From CAZFDE01 sp964517795 (GTDB lineage Bacteria; Planctomycetota; Phycisphaerae; Sedimentisphaerales; Anaerobacaceae), in NCBI GenBank assembly GCA_964517795.1, contig CAZFDE010000091.1, positions 1 through 9,311 on the forward strand: a stretch of DNA of 9,311 nt, in the 5' to 3' direction. Positions 1-6,834 of the stretch are shown one piece after another (position 1 is the first letter of the stretch; each line of letters starts with the position of its first letter). The notes beneath the pieces are model-generated. The model saw only the letters and a program-made list of their open reading frames with translations, ran no database searches and was not told the DNA's origin. The translations under genes were made by a program, and so were the position numbers.

Positions 1-69
1 ACTTAACCCATCGCGCAAGTCTTTTTTATAAATTTTTATGAAATATTCGGGCTATGCAAAAAATTTATA

Positions 70-77
70 TTGCGCAA
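70..77 (+). promoter_or_regulatory. Candidate operator half of a pair (TTGCGCAA)
   Basis: This is a perfect 8-bp palindrome centred on CG, just upstream of the predicted -35 box. LacI-family operators are typically palindromes with a central CG pair. The site is paired with TTGTACAA at 99-106; both fit the pattern TTGYRCAA, and their starts are 29 bp apart. The flanks do not extend the symmetry cleanly, so the site is shorter than a typical 14-20-bp LacI-family operator. The regulator encoded directly downstream is the natural candidate to bind it. Confidence 0.35.
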
Positions 78-86
78 ATATAAGGG

Positions 87-114
87 TTGCTGTTATTGTT
101 GTACAAGATATAAT
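87..114 (+). promoter_or_regulatory. Predicted sigma-70-type promoter
   Basis: The -10 box TATAAT at 109-114 is a perfect consensus match. TTGCTG at 87-92 lies 16 bp upstream and matches three of six positions of the -35 consensus. The expected transcription start is near 120-122, which would give a leader of only about 14 nt that begins at the Shine-Dalgarno. A palindrome (TTGTACAA, 99-106) lies inside the spacer, where a bound repressor would block RNA polymerase. The -10 box is strong evidence. The -35 assignment and the start point are inference. Confidence 0.6.
99..106 (+). promoter_or_regulatory. Candidate operator in the promoter spacer (TTGTACAA)
   Basis: This perfect 8-bp palindrome lies between the predicted -35 and -10 boxes. 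It shares the outer TTG/CAA arms with the palindrome at 70-77. Its position suits direct repression by steric block. Short AT-rich palindromes do occur by chance, so the call rests on the location and on the similarity of the two sites. Confidence 0.35.
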
Positions 115-134
115 TGTCTTAGAAGGAGATAAAA

Positions 135-1160
135 ATGTCGATCATAAAAGTAGCAGAAAAGGCAGGTGTATCCCCGGGGACGGTTTCTCGGGTGATCAAC
201 GGAAGACCGGGCATTTCTCACGAAACCATCCACGCAGTCAAACAAGCCATGAAGGATATCGGGTATGTTCCCCGTCCGATCGGTTCGCGGCCGGGACCCC
301 GGATCAAATCACCATCGGTATTGCGAACTCATGCGGTGGGATTGATTGCATTGATGCGGCATTCGCAAATGAACAGTCCGATTTTTACCCAGGTTATTCG
401 CGGTGTCGAATCGCAATTGGCTCAGGAAAATTTGAGCATGGTGCTGAGCCTGACAGAACACTTCACACGGATTCCGCCCTGTGCATCCAACGGCCAGGTG
501 GACGGACTCATCCTGTTCGGGGGTAAAAAAAACGAATATCAGAATGCATCCAATGCGTTAAAGAACATTCCGGCGGTTGGATTGTTCGCGCATAACAATC
601 CCTATTTTGACGTGGTGACCTGTGATAATATAAAAATCGGCGAACTCGTTGCAGAATATTTGCTTGAAAAAGGCCACCGTAACATTGCGTATATCGGACC
701 GGTGGAAGTGGCCAGTGATTTTGCGATTCGCCGGGCGCAGTTGCGCGATGAAATCGAGAACACAGGTGCTGTATTTCATTGTTTTGCCAACGATGATCTG
801 TTCTATGTGACAGAAAACGAAAACGCCGTCAAAGAGAAAAGCCTTGAAGAATTGGTCAACCGGTTTTTTGAGCTGGATCCTTTGCCGACCGCCATTTTCG
901 TACCGGCGGATCTGTTTGTTACACCATTGTACTCGTTGTTATCCGCTCGAGGTTTGGTCATTGGTAAAGATATCGAAGTGGTATCGGTCAACAACGAAAC
1001 ACCGATTATCAACGGTCTTCGCCCGCGTCCGGTGACTGTGGACATGAAGGCGTTCGAACTCGGCAAAACAGCCGTGCGGCGCCTCTTATGGCGAATGCAT
1101 AACCCCGAGGAACCCTGCGCGACAATCACCGTCGATCCCGAATTGATTAAACCGGCTTAG
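135..1160 (+). CDS. LacI/GalR-family transcriptional regulator
   Basis: This is a sugar-responsive DNA-binding regulator of 341 aa, a normal length for the family. Residues 3-25 form the LacI-type helix-turn-helix, with the typical VAEKAGVSPGTVSRVING core. The DNA-binding region continues to about residue 46 (GYVPRP). A periplasmic-binding-protein-like effector domain runs from about residue 66 to 335: AVGLIALM opens its first strand, VDGLILFGG is at 122-130, GHRNIAYIGP at 180-189 and a VDPELIKPA tail at 333-341. The linker at 46-64 is rich in proline, glycine and arginine and lacks the usual hinge-helix NxxAR-L pattern. The start is fixed by AGAAGGAG at 121-128, 6 nt before the ATG. It is the first gene of the operon, directly behind the candidate operators, so autoregulation and sugar-induced derepression are likely. 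The effector cannot be read from the sequence. Confidence 0.93.
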   Translation: MSIIKVAEKAGVSPGTVSRVINGRPGISHETIHAVKQAMKDIGYVPRPIGSRPGPRIKSPSVLRTHAVGLIALMRHSQMNSPIFTQVIRGVESQLAQENLSMVLSLTEHFTRIPPCASNGQVDGLILFGGKKNEYQNASNALKNIPAVGLFAHNNPYFDVVTCDNIKIGELVAEYLLEKGHRNIAYIGPVEVASDFAIRRAQLRDEIENTGAVFHCFANDDLFYVTENENAVKEKSLEELVNRFFELDPLPTAIFVPADLFVTPLYSLLSARGLVIGKDIEVVSVNNETPIINGLRPRPVTVDMKAFELGKTAVRRLLWRMHNPEEPCATITVDPELIKPA

Positions 1161-1166
1161 GAGAAA
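1159..1166 (+). promoter_or_regulatory. Ribosome binding site overlapping the regulator stop codon
   Basis: The AGGAG begins inside the TAG stop of the regulator gene (1158-1160), and the ATG at 1177 follows after a rather long 13-nt spacer. A TTG at 1168 lies in the same frame but is separated from the ATG by an in-frame TAG, so 1177 is the earliest possible start. The arrangement suggests translational coupling between the regulator and the next gene. Confidence 0.55.
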
Positions 1167-1176
1167 GTTGTCATAG

Positions 1177-3435
1177 ATGGATTTAAATAATCGTTTGAAA
1201 TCATACCGTGCGGCCGCTCGTATTACGATTCGGTCTTACGATCATAATATCATAAATCAGGTTCATGAATTTCCGGATGTTGATATCCATGCGAATTCGA
1301 ATCAAGGTTGCATGCAAATCGGCCCGGCCCTTTGGCAGTATCATATCGAGATAAAGGATGCACCGAACGGCCATTATCAGATAATCTGGACAATCAAGCT
1401 TCTCGAAGGACGGATGGATTCGGCGGCCGTATCGGTTGGCTTTTGTTTCGATCGGTGGTCGAAGGATAATTATGTATTAATGCCCGCAGCGGTCTATAAC
1501 GGCAACCGATTTGAATATTTGCCGTACGAATATCCGCCGCGTTTCAAAGATAAAGAACATTTTAAGGTAGATTTGCCGACGACGATCACGGATATTCCCC
1601 GGCTTAATACCCGTCCCGGCCCCTCAAAGATCGAACAGACCACCGGGGATCCGTCCACCCCGGCAATCGGGTTTTACACACCCCATATGCAACAAGCGTT
1701 TTTAATGACAACACCTCAGAAAACCCGCTTCGGTAATACCGGAATGTTTGTCGAAGAAAATGAAGATCGAAATCAGGCGAAGATTGAATTGATGACACCG
1801 TGTGTTCGGGAAAAACGCCAGCATTGGTGTGGCAAAGTCGATAGCGGCGATACGGCGGTGGCTTGGCAAGCGGGCGATGAAGTACAAATTCATACAGATC
1901 TTTTCTTTTTTGATTCAAAACATGTCCAGGGGTTGTTTGATCGCCTGTTCGAATTGAGAGAAAATCAAACAAATTCGGCTCATGAGATTCCTTTTGCCTC
2001 TGCATGGCAAATCCTTGAAGAAAAACACAATACCCAGAACTGGATCGAGGCGCACGGTTTTTATGCCGTCGATACGACGCGCAAGACGCTGTGCACCCTT
2101 TGGCAACTCGGCTGGGTCGGCGGGGCAATGATCACACAACCGCTGTTGTTTGATGGTAAAGCGATTTCCAAAGAACGTGCCATGCGAAATCTCGATATGG
2201 TCTTTACCAAAACCCAGGCGAAAAGCGGCTTTTTTTACGGCATTGGCGATGGTGAGCATTTTCATGGAGATGGCTTTCACAAGCCGCATCCGGACAATAT
2301 GAATATGATTCGCAAAAATGCGGATGCCCTGTATTTTTTCTTCAAACAGTTTGATCTGCTTGAAAAACAGGATATCGAGATCCCGCAGTCCTGGAAAGAT
2401 GCCGCCCGGCGACATGCCCGGGCATTTGTCAAACTGTGGGATACATACGGCCAGTTCGGCCAATTCGTGGATGTTGAAACCGGCGACCTGTTGATCGGCA
2501 CCACCACCAGCGGTTCGATAGCTCCGGCCGGACTGGCACTGGCCGGCCGGTATTTCCAGGATCAAACTTTTATGGATGTTGCGCAGGCTTCGGCAAAATT
2601 GTATTACGAACGCGATGTCAAACATGGTATCACGAACGCCGGCCCCGGCGAGATCCTTCAGGCCCCCGACAGCGAATCGGCCTTTGCAATGCTCGAATCG
2701 TTTGCGGTGCTTTATGAATTGACCCGGGACTCTCAATGGCTGCAGGCCGCCGAAGAAATGGCACGCCAGTGTGCCAGTTGGTGTGTATCCTACGATTATG
2801 AATTTCCGCCGGATTCGCTTTTTGCCAAATTGGGCATCCACAGCAGAGGAGCGGTGATCGCCAATGCGCAAAACAAGCACGCCGCACCGGGGATTTGCAC
2901 ACTCAGCGGCGATTCGCTGCTGAAAATTTTCAGGGCGAACGGCAATCGATCATATCTGCAGTTGCTGCGGGATATTGCCCATAGTCTGCCCCAGTATATG
3001 TCGCGGCAAGAGCGCCCGATTTCCGGTATGCCGCCGGGCTGGATCAATGAGCGGTGCAACATGAGCGACTGGGAGGGCAAGGACCTCATCGGTGAGGTTT
3101 TTTACGGTTCCTGCTGGCCGGAAGTCAGCCTGATGCTGACCTGGATCGAGGTCCCCGGCCTTTATATCCAGCCGGATACCGGACTGGTGATGGCGATAGA
3201 CCATATCGATGCCAAAATACTTGAACATAAGGGCTCAAATATAAAAATTGAATTATCTAATCCGACGAAATTTGCGGCCCGGGTACGAACATTGATCGAA
3301 ACCTCGCAACATGCAAAAAAAACCTCCTTAGGGATAAATGTCTTGTTGAATAAACCGGTTATCCAGATCGATCCGGGAGCATGCTGTGTCATTTCGTTGA
3401 ACGATGATGGACAAATAGAGATGGAGAAAGAATGA
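1177..3435 (+). CDS. Putative cytoplasmic six-hairpin (alpha/alpha toroid) carbohydrate-active protein
   Basis: This is a 752-aa protein without a signal peptide or membrane segment, so it is expected in the cytoplasm. Three regions can be seen: a beta-rich N-terminal part (about 1-250), a helical part (about 270-660) whose repeated amphipathic helices and Trp/Gly-rich turns resemble six-hairpin glycosidases, and a short beta-rich C-terminal domain (about 665-750). Candidate active-site stretches in the helical part are GDGEHFHGDG (357-366), APDSESAF (496-503, a Ser/Glu-containing turn) and FYGSCWPEVSL (642-652, Glu649). Acidic residues at these places could serve as general acid and base. 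I cannot assign a CAZy family, and a lyase or epimerase of the same fold is possible. The gene overlaps the symporter start (ATGA), which argues for linked expression and for action on the imported substrate. Confidence 0.6.
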   Translation: MDLNNRLKSYRAAARITIRSYDHNIINQVHEFPDVDIHANSNQGCMQIGPALWQYHIEIKDAPNGHYQIIWTIKLLEGRMDSAAVSVGFCFDRWSKDNYVLMPAAVYNGNRFEYLPYEYPPRFKDKEHFKVDLPTTITDIPRLNTRPGPSKIEQTTGDPSTPAIGFYTPHMQQAFLMTTPQKTRFGNTGMFVEENEDRNQAKIELMTPCVREKRQHWCGKVDSGDTAVAWQAGDEVQIHTDLFFFDSKHVQGLFDRLFELRENQTNSAHEIPFASAWQILEEKHNTQNWIEAHGFYAVDTTRKTLCTLWQLGWVGGAMITQPLLFDGKAISKERAMRNLDMVFTKTQAKSGFFYGIGDGEHFHGDGFHKPHPDNMNMIRKNADALYFFFKQFDLLEKQDIEIPQSWKDAARRHARAFVKLWDTYGQFGQFVDVETGDLLIGTTTSGSIAPAGLALAGRYFQDQTFMDVAQASAKLYYERDVKHGITNAGPGEILQAPDSESAFAMLESFAVLYELTRDSQWLQAAEEMARQCASWCVSYDYEFPPDSLFAKLGIHSRGAVIANAQNKHAAPGICTLSGDSLLKIFRANGNRSYLQLLRDIAHSLPQYMSRQERPISGMPPGWINERCNMSDWEGKDLIGEVFYGSCWPEVSLMLTWIEVPGLYIQPDTGLVMAIDHIDAKILEHKGSNIKIELSNPTKFAARVRTLIETSQHAKKTSLGINVLLNKPVIQIDPGACCVISLNDDGQIEMEKE
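3423..3430 (+). promoter_or_regulatory. Ribosome binding site of the symporter, two possible starts
   Basis: GGAGAAAG lies inside the last codons of the preceding gene. ATG 3432 overlaps that gene's TGA and sits only 5 nt after the GGAG core. A second in-frame ATG at 3438 sits 11 nt after it. The protein differs by only two residues (MIMQ or MQ), so function is not affected. The 3432 start gives the ATGA overlap typical of translational coupling. Confidence 0.55.
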
Positions 3436-5642
3436 TTATGCAGATTTACGGTTTGCCGCTGATAGATGTCATTACGATTATCGTGTATTTTGCGATCGTT
3501 CTGATGATCGGGTACTGGTGCTCTCGCCACATCAAGAACCAGGAAGATTACTTTCTGGCCGGCCGACGCTTTGGCCGGATCGTCCAGATCTTTGCGACCT
3601 TCAGCCAGGGTACCTCTGCCGAAAGCGGCCCCGTTCAAACCGCACTCGTTGTGCGAAATGGCATGGCGGGTTTCTGGAACACGATCTTTCATGTGGTATT
3701 CGAGACCGTGTACTGGTTCATACCACTGTGGTATCGACGGATGCGATGTCTGACCCTGGGCGACTTCTTCGAGGAACGTTATAAATCCAAGGGCATGGCC
3801 GCGTTTTACTCAATCGTCAGTTCCATCTTTTTTATGCTCTGTATCGGCATGGCGTTGACTGGCATATCCAAAACGGTCAGCGCAATTACCACCAAGCCCG
3901 TCGAAAAACTTTCGACCGCCGAACAAGCGGAATATCAGCAGGCGGTTGAACTGGAACAACTCGAAGAACAGGATGCCAAAAAATTGACCGAGTCTCAGCG
4001 TAACCGGCTGCAGGAACTGCGGTTACTCAAGCCCCGAAAAGAATTTTCGTATATCAATGAAACAGTTTTGATGTGGGTCGCGGCTGTGATTATCGTCATC
4101 TATGCGGTTATGGGCGGATTGGAAGCGGCATTCCTGACCGATACGCTCCAGGGAACGTGTATTATCATTCTGTCGCTGCTGATGCTGCCGTTCTCATTTT
4201 TCAAGATCAATGAGGTCTATGGCGGCTCCGGGTTAAGCGGCGTCATCGAAGCGGCCCGAAGCAATATCCCCGAAGCGGCTTTCGATGTCTGGGGTTCGCC
4301 CTTGATGGTTGATTTCACATGGTATTACATCATTGTTTTGAACATCATGATTATTATCAATGTGACGGTCCTTGCGAATCAGGTAACCGTTACCGGCTCG
4401 GCCAAAGACGAACATGCTGCTCGGTTCGGTTTTGCCATGGGCCAGTATGTCCGCCGGTCATGCTATCTGTTCTGGGGGGTGACTGCCTTTCTGCTTCTTA
4501 TCCTTTACGGCGGTGTCGTCAAGAATCCCGATTACATGTGGGGACATGCCTGCCGAGAACTGCTGGGACCGCTGAATATCGGATTAGTCGGCCTGATGAT
4601 TGCCTGCCTGTTGGCGGCGATGATGAGTACCGGTGATGCCCTGATGCTCACCGCGGCCGGTCTGATGACACACAATCTGTTTCGACCGCTGTGGCCCAAC
4701 CGCAGCGAAGGCTACTATGTATGGGTCGGCCGCTTATGTTCGGCGATTGTCTTATTGGGGGCGATCGCGATCGCCATGCAGTTTGATAATCTGGTGCAGA
4801 TGCTCAAATTCCTTTGGGAATTCAATAATGTGCTGGCCGCCAGTTTTGTGGTCGGACTCAAGTGGCGCAGGGCCACGCGAACGGGCGCATGGTCCTCGAT
4901 GGTCGGCTCGGCGATGCTGTTTTTGTTTTTGCCGGTATTGATCCCGATGATCCCGGGTGTCAGGACAAACCCGTATCTGTTAAAGACAACCAGTTCGGTG
5001 GAGATGAGCCGGACATATACCGCTCGACAGGTTGATGTCGAACATCGTCAGGATGAAATCGAACAGTGGCGGCAGATGGATCCGCAGGATCAGACTGATC
5101 ACCCGCGTCCCGAACCGCTGGTTGAGGGTGAAGAATTTACCAAAGTCTATCCTATTCCCAAACGGTCGATTTTCTTCAAACAGGAGCTGAAAGTCAATGA
5201 TGAGGGACAAACCTACGGCAGCGGAATGCTCAATATCGAATTGGTCATGATTGACAAACTTGGCCGTGTCTTTGGTTACGATCTGGCTAATAATCCCTAC
5301 GCCCTCAATGAAACGATTCGATTAGCAACCCAGACCATCGTCCCCTTTGTGATTATTATTGTGGTGTCCCTGATGACCAAACCCGATGATAAAAAGCAAA
5401 TCGACCGTTTTTATGTCAAGATGAAAACACCGGTCGAAAAAAATAAGCAGCAGGATGCCAAAGAACTTGAGATATCCTATGCCAATCCGACCCGATACGA
5501 TCATATGAAACTGTTTCCCGGGACAAACCTGGAATTTGAGAAATTTACAAAGGAAGATATCAAAGGCGTAATTCTTTTTGGAAGTTTGGCCGGGCTGCTC
5601 CTGGCAGCTTTCTTCGCATTTGCATGGATTGGCAAAGGATAA
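3432..5642 (+). CDS. Sodium/solute symporter (SSS family) with two long insertions
   Basis: This inner-membrane transporter probably couples sodium influx to uptake of a sugar or other organic solute. The N-terminal membrane segment (about 10-28) is followed by the SSS-type loop NQEDYFLAGRRFG (36-48). STGDALML at 399-406 matches the conserved Na+-site helix of the family (usually STxD). About 14 membrane segments can be drawn, with the core at 10-510. At 736 aa it is longer than a usual SSS protein of about 500-550 aa. One extra piece is a charged, coiled-coil-like stretch at about 152-209. The other is a polar domain at about 513-628 between the last core segments. A charged stretch at about 649-709 precedes a final membrane helix (711-733). 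Counting membrane passes from an outside N terminus puts both main insertions on the periplasmic side. Substrate is unknown; the operon suggests a carbohydrate. Confidence 0.92.
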   Translation: MIMQIYGLPLIDVITIIVYFAIVLMIGYWCSRHIKNQEDYFLAGRRFGRIVQIFATFSQGTSAESGPVQTALVVRNGMAGFWNTIFHVVFETVYWFIPLWYRRMRCLTLGDFFEERYKSKGMAAFYSIVSSIFFMLCIGMALTGISKTVSAITTKPVEKLSTAEQAEYQQAVELEQLEEQDAKKLTESQRNRLQELRLLKPRKEFSYINETVLMWVAAVIIVIYAVMGGLEAAFLTDTLQGTCIIILSLLMLPFSFFKINEVYGGSGLSGVIEAARSNIPEAAFDVWGSPLMVDFTWYYIIVLNIMIIINVTVLANQVTVTGSAKDEHAARFGFAMGQYVRRSCYLFWGVTAFLLLILYGGVVKNPDYMWGHACRELLGPLNIGLVGLMIACLLAAMMSTGDALMLTAAGLMTHNLFRPLWPNRSEGYYVWVGRLCSAIVLLGAIAIAMQFDNLVQMLKFLWEFNNVLAASFVVGLKWRRATRTGAWSSMVGSAMLFLFLPVLIPMIPGVRTNPYLLKTTSSVEMSRTYTARQVDVEHRQDEIEQWRQMDPQDQTDHPRPEPLVEGEEFTKVYPIPKRSIFFKQELKVNDEGQTYGSGMLNIELVMIDKLGRVFGYDLANNPYALNETIRLATQTIVPFVIIIVVSLMTKPDDKKQIDRFYVKMKTPVEKNKQQDAKELEISYANPTRYDHMKLFPGTNLEFEKFTKEDIKGVILFGSLAGLLLAAFFAFAWIGKG

Positions 5643-5661
5643 ATTTTTTTAGAGGCGTTCA

Positions 5662-6828
5662 ATGAATCAACAACAACCGATAGCAGGTGTTCATACGATG
5701 GTGACCCAAGAGCAAATGGTGCCCGCGGCCAAAAAGCTTCGGGATACCTATGCGATTACCCCCGGTGCGCCGTTTTATCATAAGACCTTTGGCCTGTGGA
5801 TGTGCCTGGATCATTGGTACGAAACCGGCCTGGATCGCAATATCAATCTGGATGAATTTTTCTATTTTGATCCGCCCGGTTTTCTGGCACTCGAGCAGCT
5901 CGGTTGGTGCGAGGCGGCCTTTTGTCCGGCATTCGAGGAAAAGGTCATCGAAGACCGTGGTGAGCATGAAGTTGTCCAGGATGTCGCCGGCCGACATGTG
6001 CTTTATTTCAAAAATCGCCGACAGGGATTTATGCCCGAATATCTCGAACATCCCGTCAAAGATATGAAGACATGGCAGGAGAATGTCAAATGGCGGCTGG
6101 ACCCCGATTCGCCGGATCGCTATTCTGATTTGGATGAGCGGATGAACGATACGCAGCATAAGGCATCGCAGGGCCTGATGATCCAGCAGAACATCATCGG
6201 CGCCTATATGTATCTGCGCAGCCTGATCGGACCGGAAGAGCTTTTTTATTTCTTTTACGATAAGGCCGACGTGATTCATGATTGCATGCAGACTTGGCTC
6301 AAGCTGGCTGATACGATTACTGCCAAGCACCAGCAGTATGTGACCGTTGACGAAGTCTATTTCGGCGAAGACATCTGCTACAATCACGGCAGCCTGATCT
6401 CGCCGGATATGATGAAGGAATTTTTGTTCCCCTATTACCAGCAGTTGATCGCCAATATCAAATCGCGCCAGTTGGATCAATCCCGCCATCTCTATGTCCA
6501 GGTCGATACCGACGGCTACGCAATTCCGGTGATTCCGCTGTATCAGGAAGCGATCGGCATGGATGTCATGAATCCCTTTGAAGTCGCATCCGGCTGTGAT
6601 GTCGTACAGGTGGCCAAAGACTATCCCGGCCTGGTCATCGGCGGCGGAATTGACAAGCGTGTCCTTTCGCAGGGCAAAGATGCAATCGATCAACTCCTTG
6701 AAAGAATCCTGCCGGCCATGCGAAAGCGGGGCGGCTATATCCCGACCTGTGACCATGGTGTCCCGCCGGAGGTATCCTGGCAGGACTATCGCTATTATCG
6801 TCAAAAATGTGTTGAGTACGGAGGCTGA
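5662..6828 (+). CDS. URO-D-fold protein of unknown function (uroporphyrinogen decarboxylase/MtaA superfamily)
   Basis: This 388-aa soluble protein has the C-terminal landmarks of the superfamily: GEDICYNHG (235-243), LISPDMMKEF (245-254), HLYVQVDTDG (276-285), MNPFEVASG (303-311), GGGIDKR (327-333) and PTCDHGVPPEV (361-371). The N-terminal RQAGR motif of true uroporphyrinogen decarboxylase is absent, so a role in haem synthesis is unlikely. In the MtaA/CmuA methyltransferase branch, zinc is held by a His-x-Cys pair and a late Cys. Here His276 and Cys363 could correspond to the first and last ligands, but residue 278 is Tyr and an Asp-x-Asp (282-284) follows. The start has AGAGG at 5651-5655 with a good spacer; Met13 is a possible later start. 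It lies between a symporter and a GH57-like gene, so it probably acts on a sugar-derived or methylated metabolite. That role is inference, and no corrinoid protein is present in the window. Confidence 0.85.
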   Translation: MNQQQPIAGVHTMVTQEQMVPAAKKLRDTYAITPGAPFYHKTFGLWMCLDHWYETGLDRNINLDEFFYFDPPGFLALEQLGWCEAAFCPAFEEKVIEDRGEHEVVQDVAGRHVLYFKNRRQGFMPEYLEHPVKDMKTWQENVKWRLDPDSPDRYSDLDERMNDTQHKASQGLMIQQNIIGAYMYLRSLIGPEELFYFFYDKADVIHDCMQTWLKLADTITAKHQQYVTVDEVYFGEDICYNHGSLISPDMMKEFLFPYYQQLIANIKSRQLDQSRHLYVQVDTDGYAIPVIPLYQEAIGMDVMNPFEVASGCDVVQVAKDYPGLVIGGGIDKRVLSQGKDAIDQLLERILPAMRKRGGYIPTCDHGVPPEVSWQDYRYYRQKCVEYGG

Positions 6829-6834
6829 CAGTTC

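Larger units (their letters stand above)
1..134 (+). promoter_or_regulatory. AT-rich upstream region of the operon
   Basis: This stretch has no credible coding sequence and is clearly richer in A and T than the genes that follow. It holds the best promoter candidate (87-114), two 8-bp palindromes (70-77 and 99-106), a degenerate third copy (11-18) and the Shine-Dalgarno of the regulator (121-128). A weaker second promoter can be drawn from TTAACC at 3-8 and TATAAA at 27-32 with an 18-bp spacer. I see no hairpin-plus-T-run terminator, so the end of any upstream gene lies outside the window. Confidence 0.7.

Noticed and set aside
3..32. Second promoter TTAACC-N18-TATAAA
   Set aside because: The -35 match is weak and an AT-rich stretch easily yields TATAAA; kept only as an alternative to the 87-114 promoter.
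38..526. Plus-strand 162-codon frame overlapping the regulator
   Set aside because: It overlaps the LacI-family gene in another frame, has no Shine-Dalgarno, and its product has no family features.
1915..2880. 321-codon open frame on the minus strand inside the six-hairpin gene
   Set aside because: Shadow of the sense gene; no domain, and the sense frame is continuous and well placed in the operon.
2540..3570. GGCCGGCC palindromes as possible recognition or repeat sites
   Set aside because: They lie within codons for Leu-Ala-Gly-Arg in two separate genes and are explained by coding content.
5643..5661. Run of T after the symporter as an intrinsic terminator
   Set aside because: There is a T run at 5644-5650 but no GC-rich hairpin before it, and the next gene begins 19 bp later with its own Shine-Dalgarno.
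5662..6828. Annotation as haem-pathway uroporphyrinogen decarboxylase (hemE)
   Set aside because: The N-terminal RQAGR motif is absent and no other haem gene is near; only the fold is shared.
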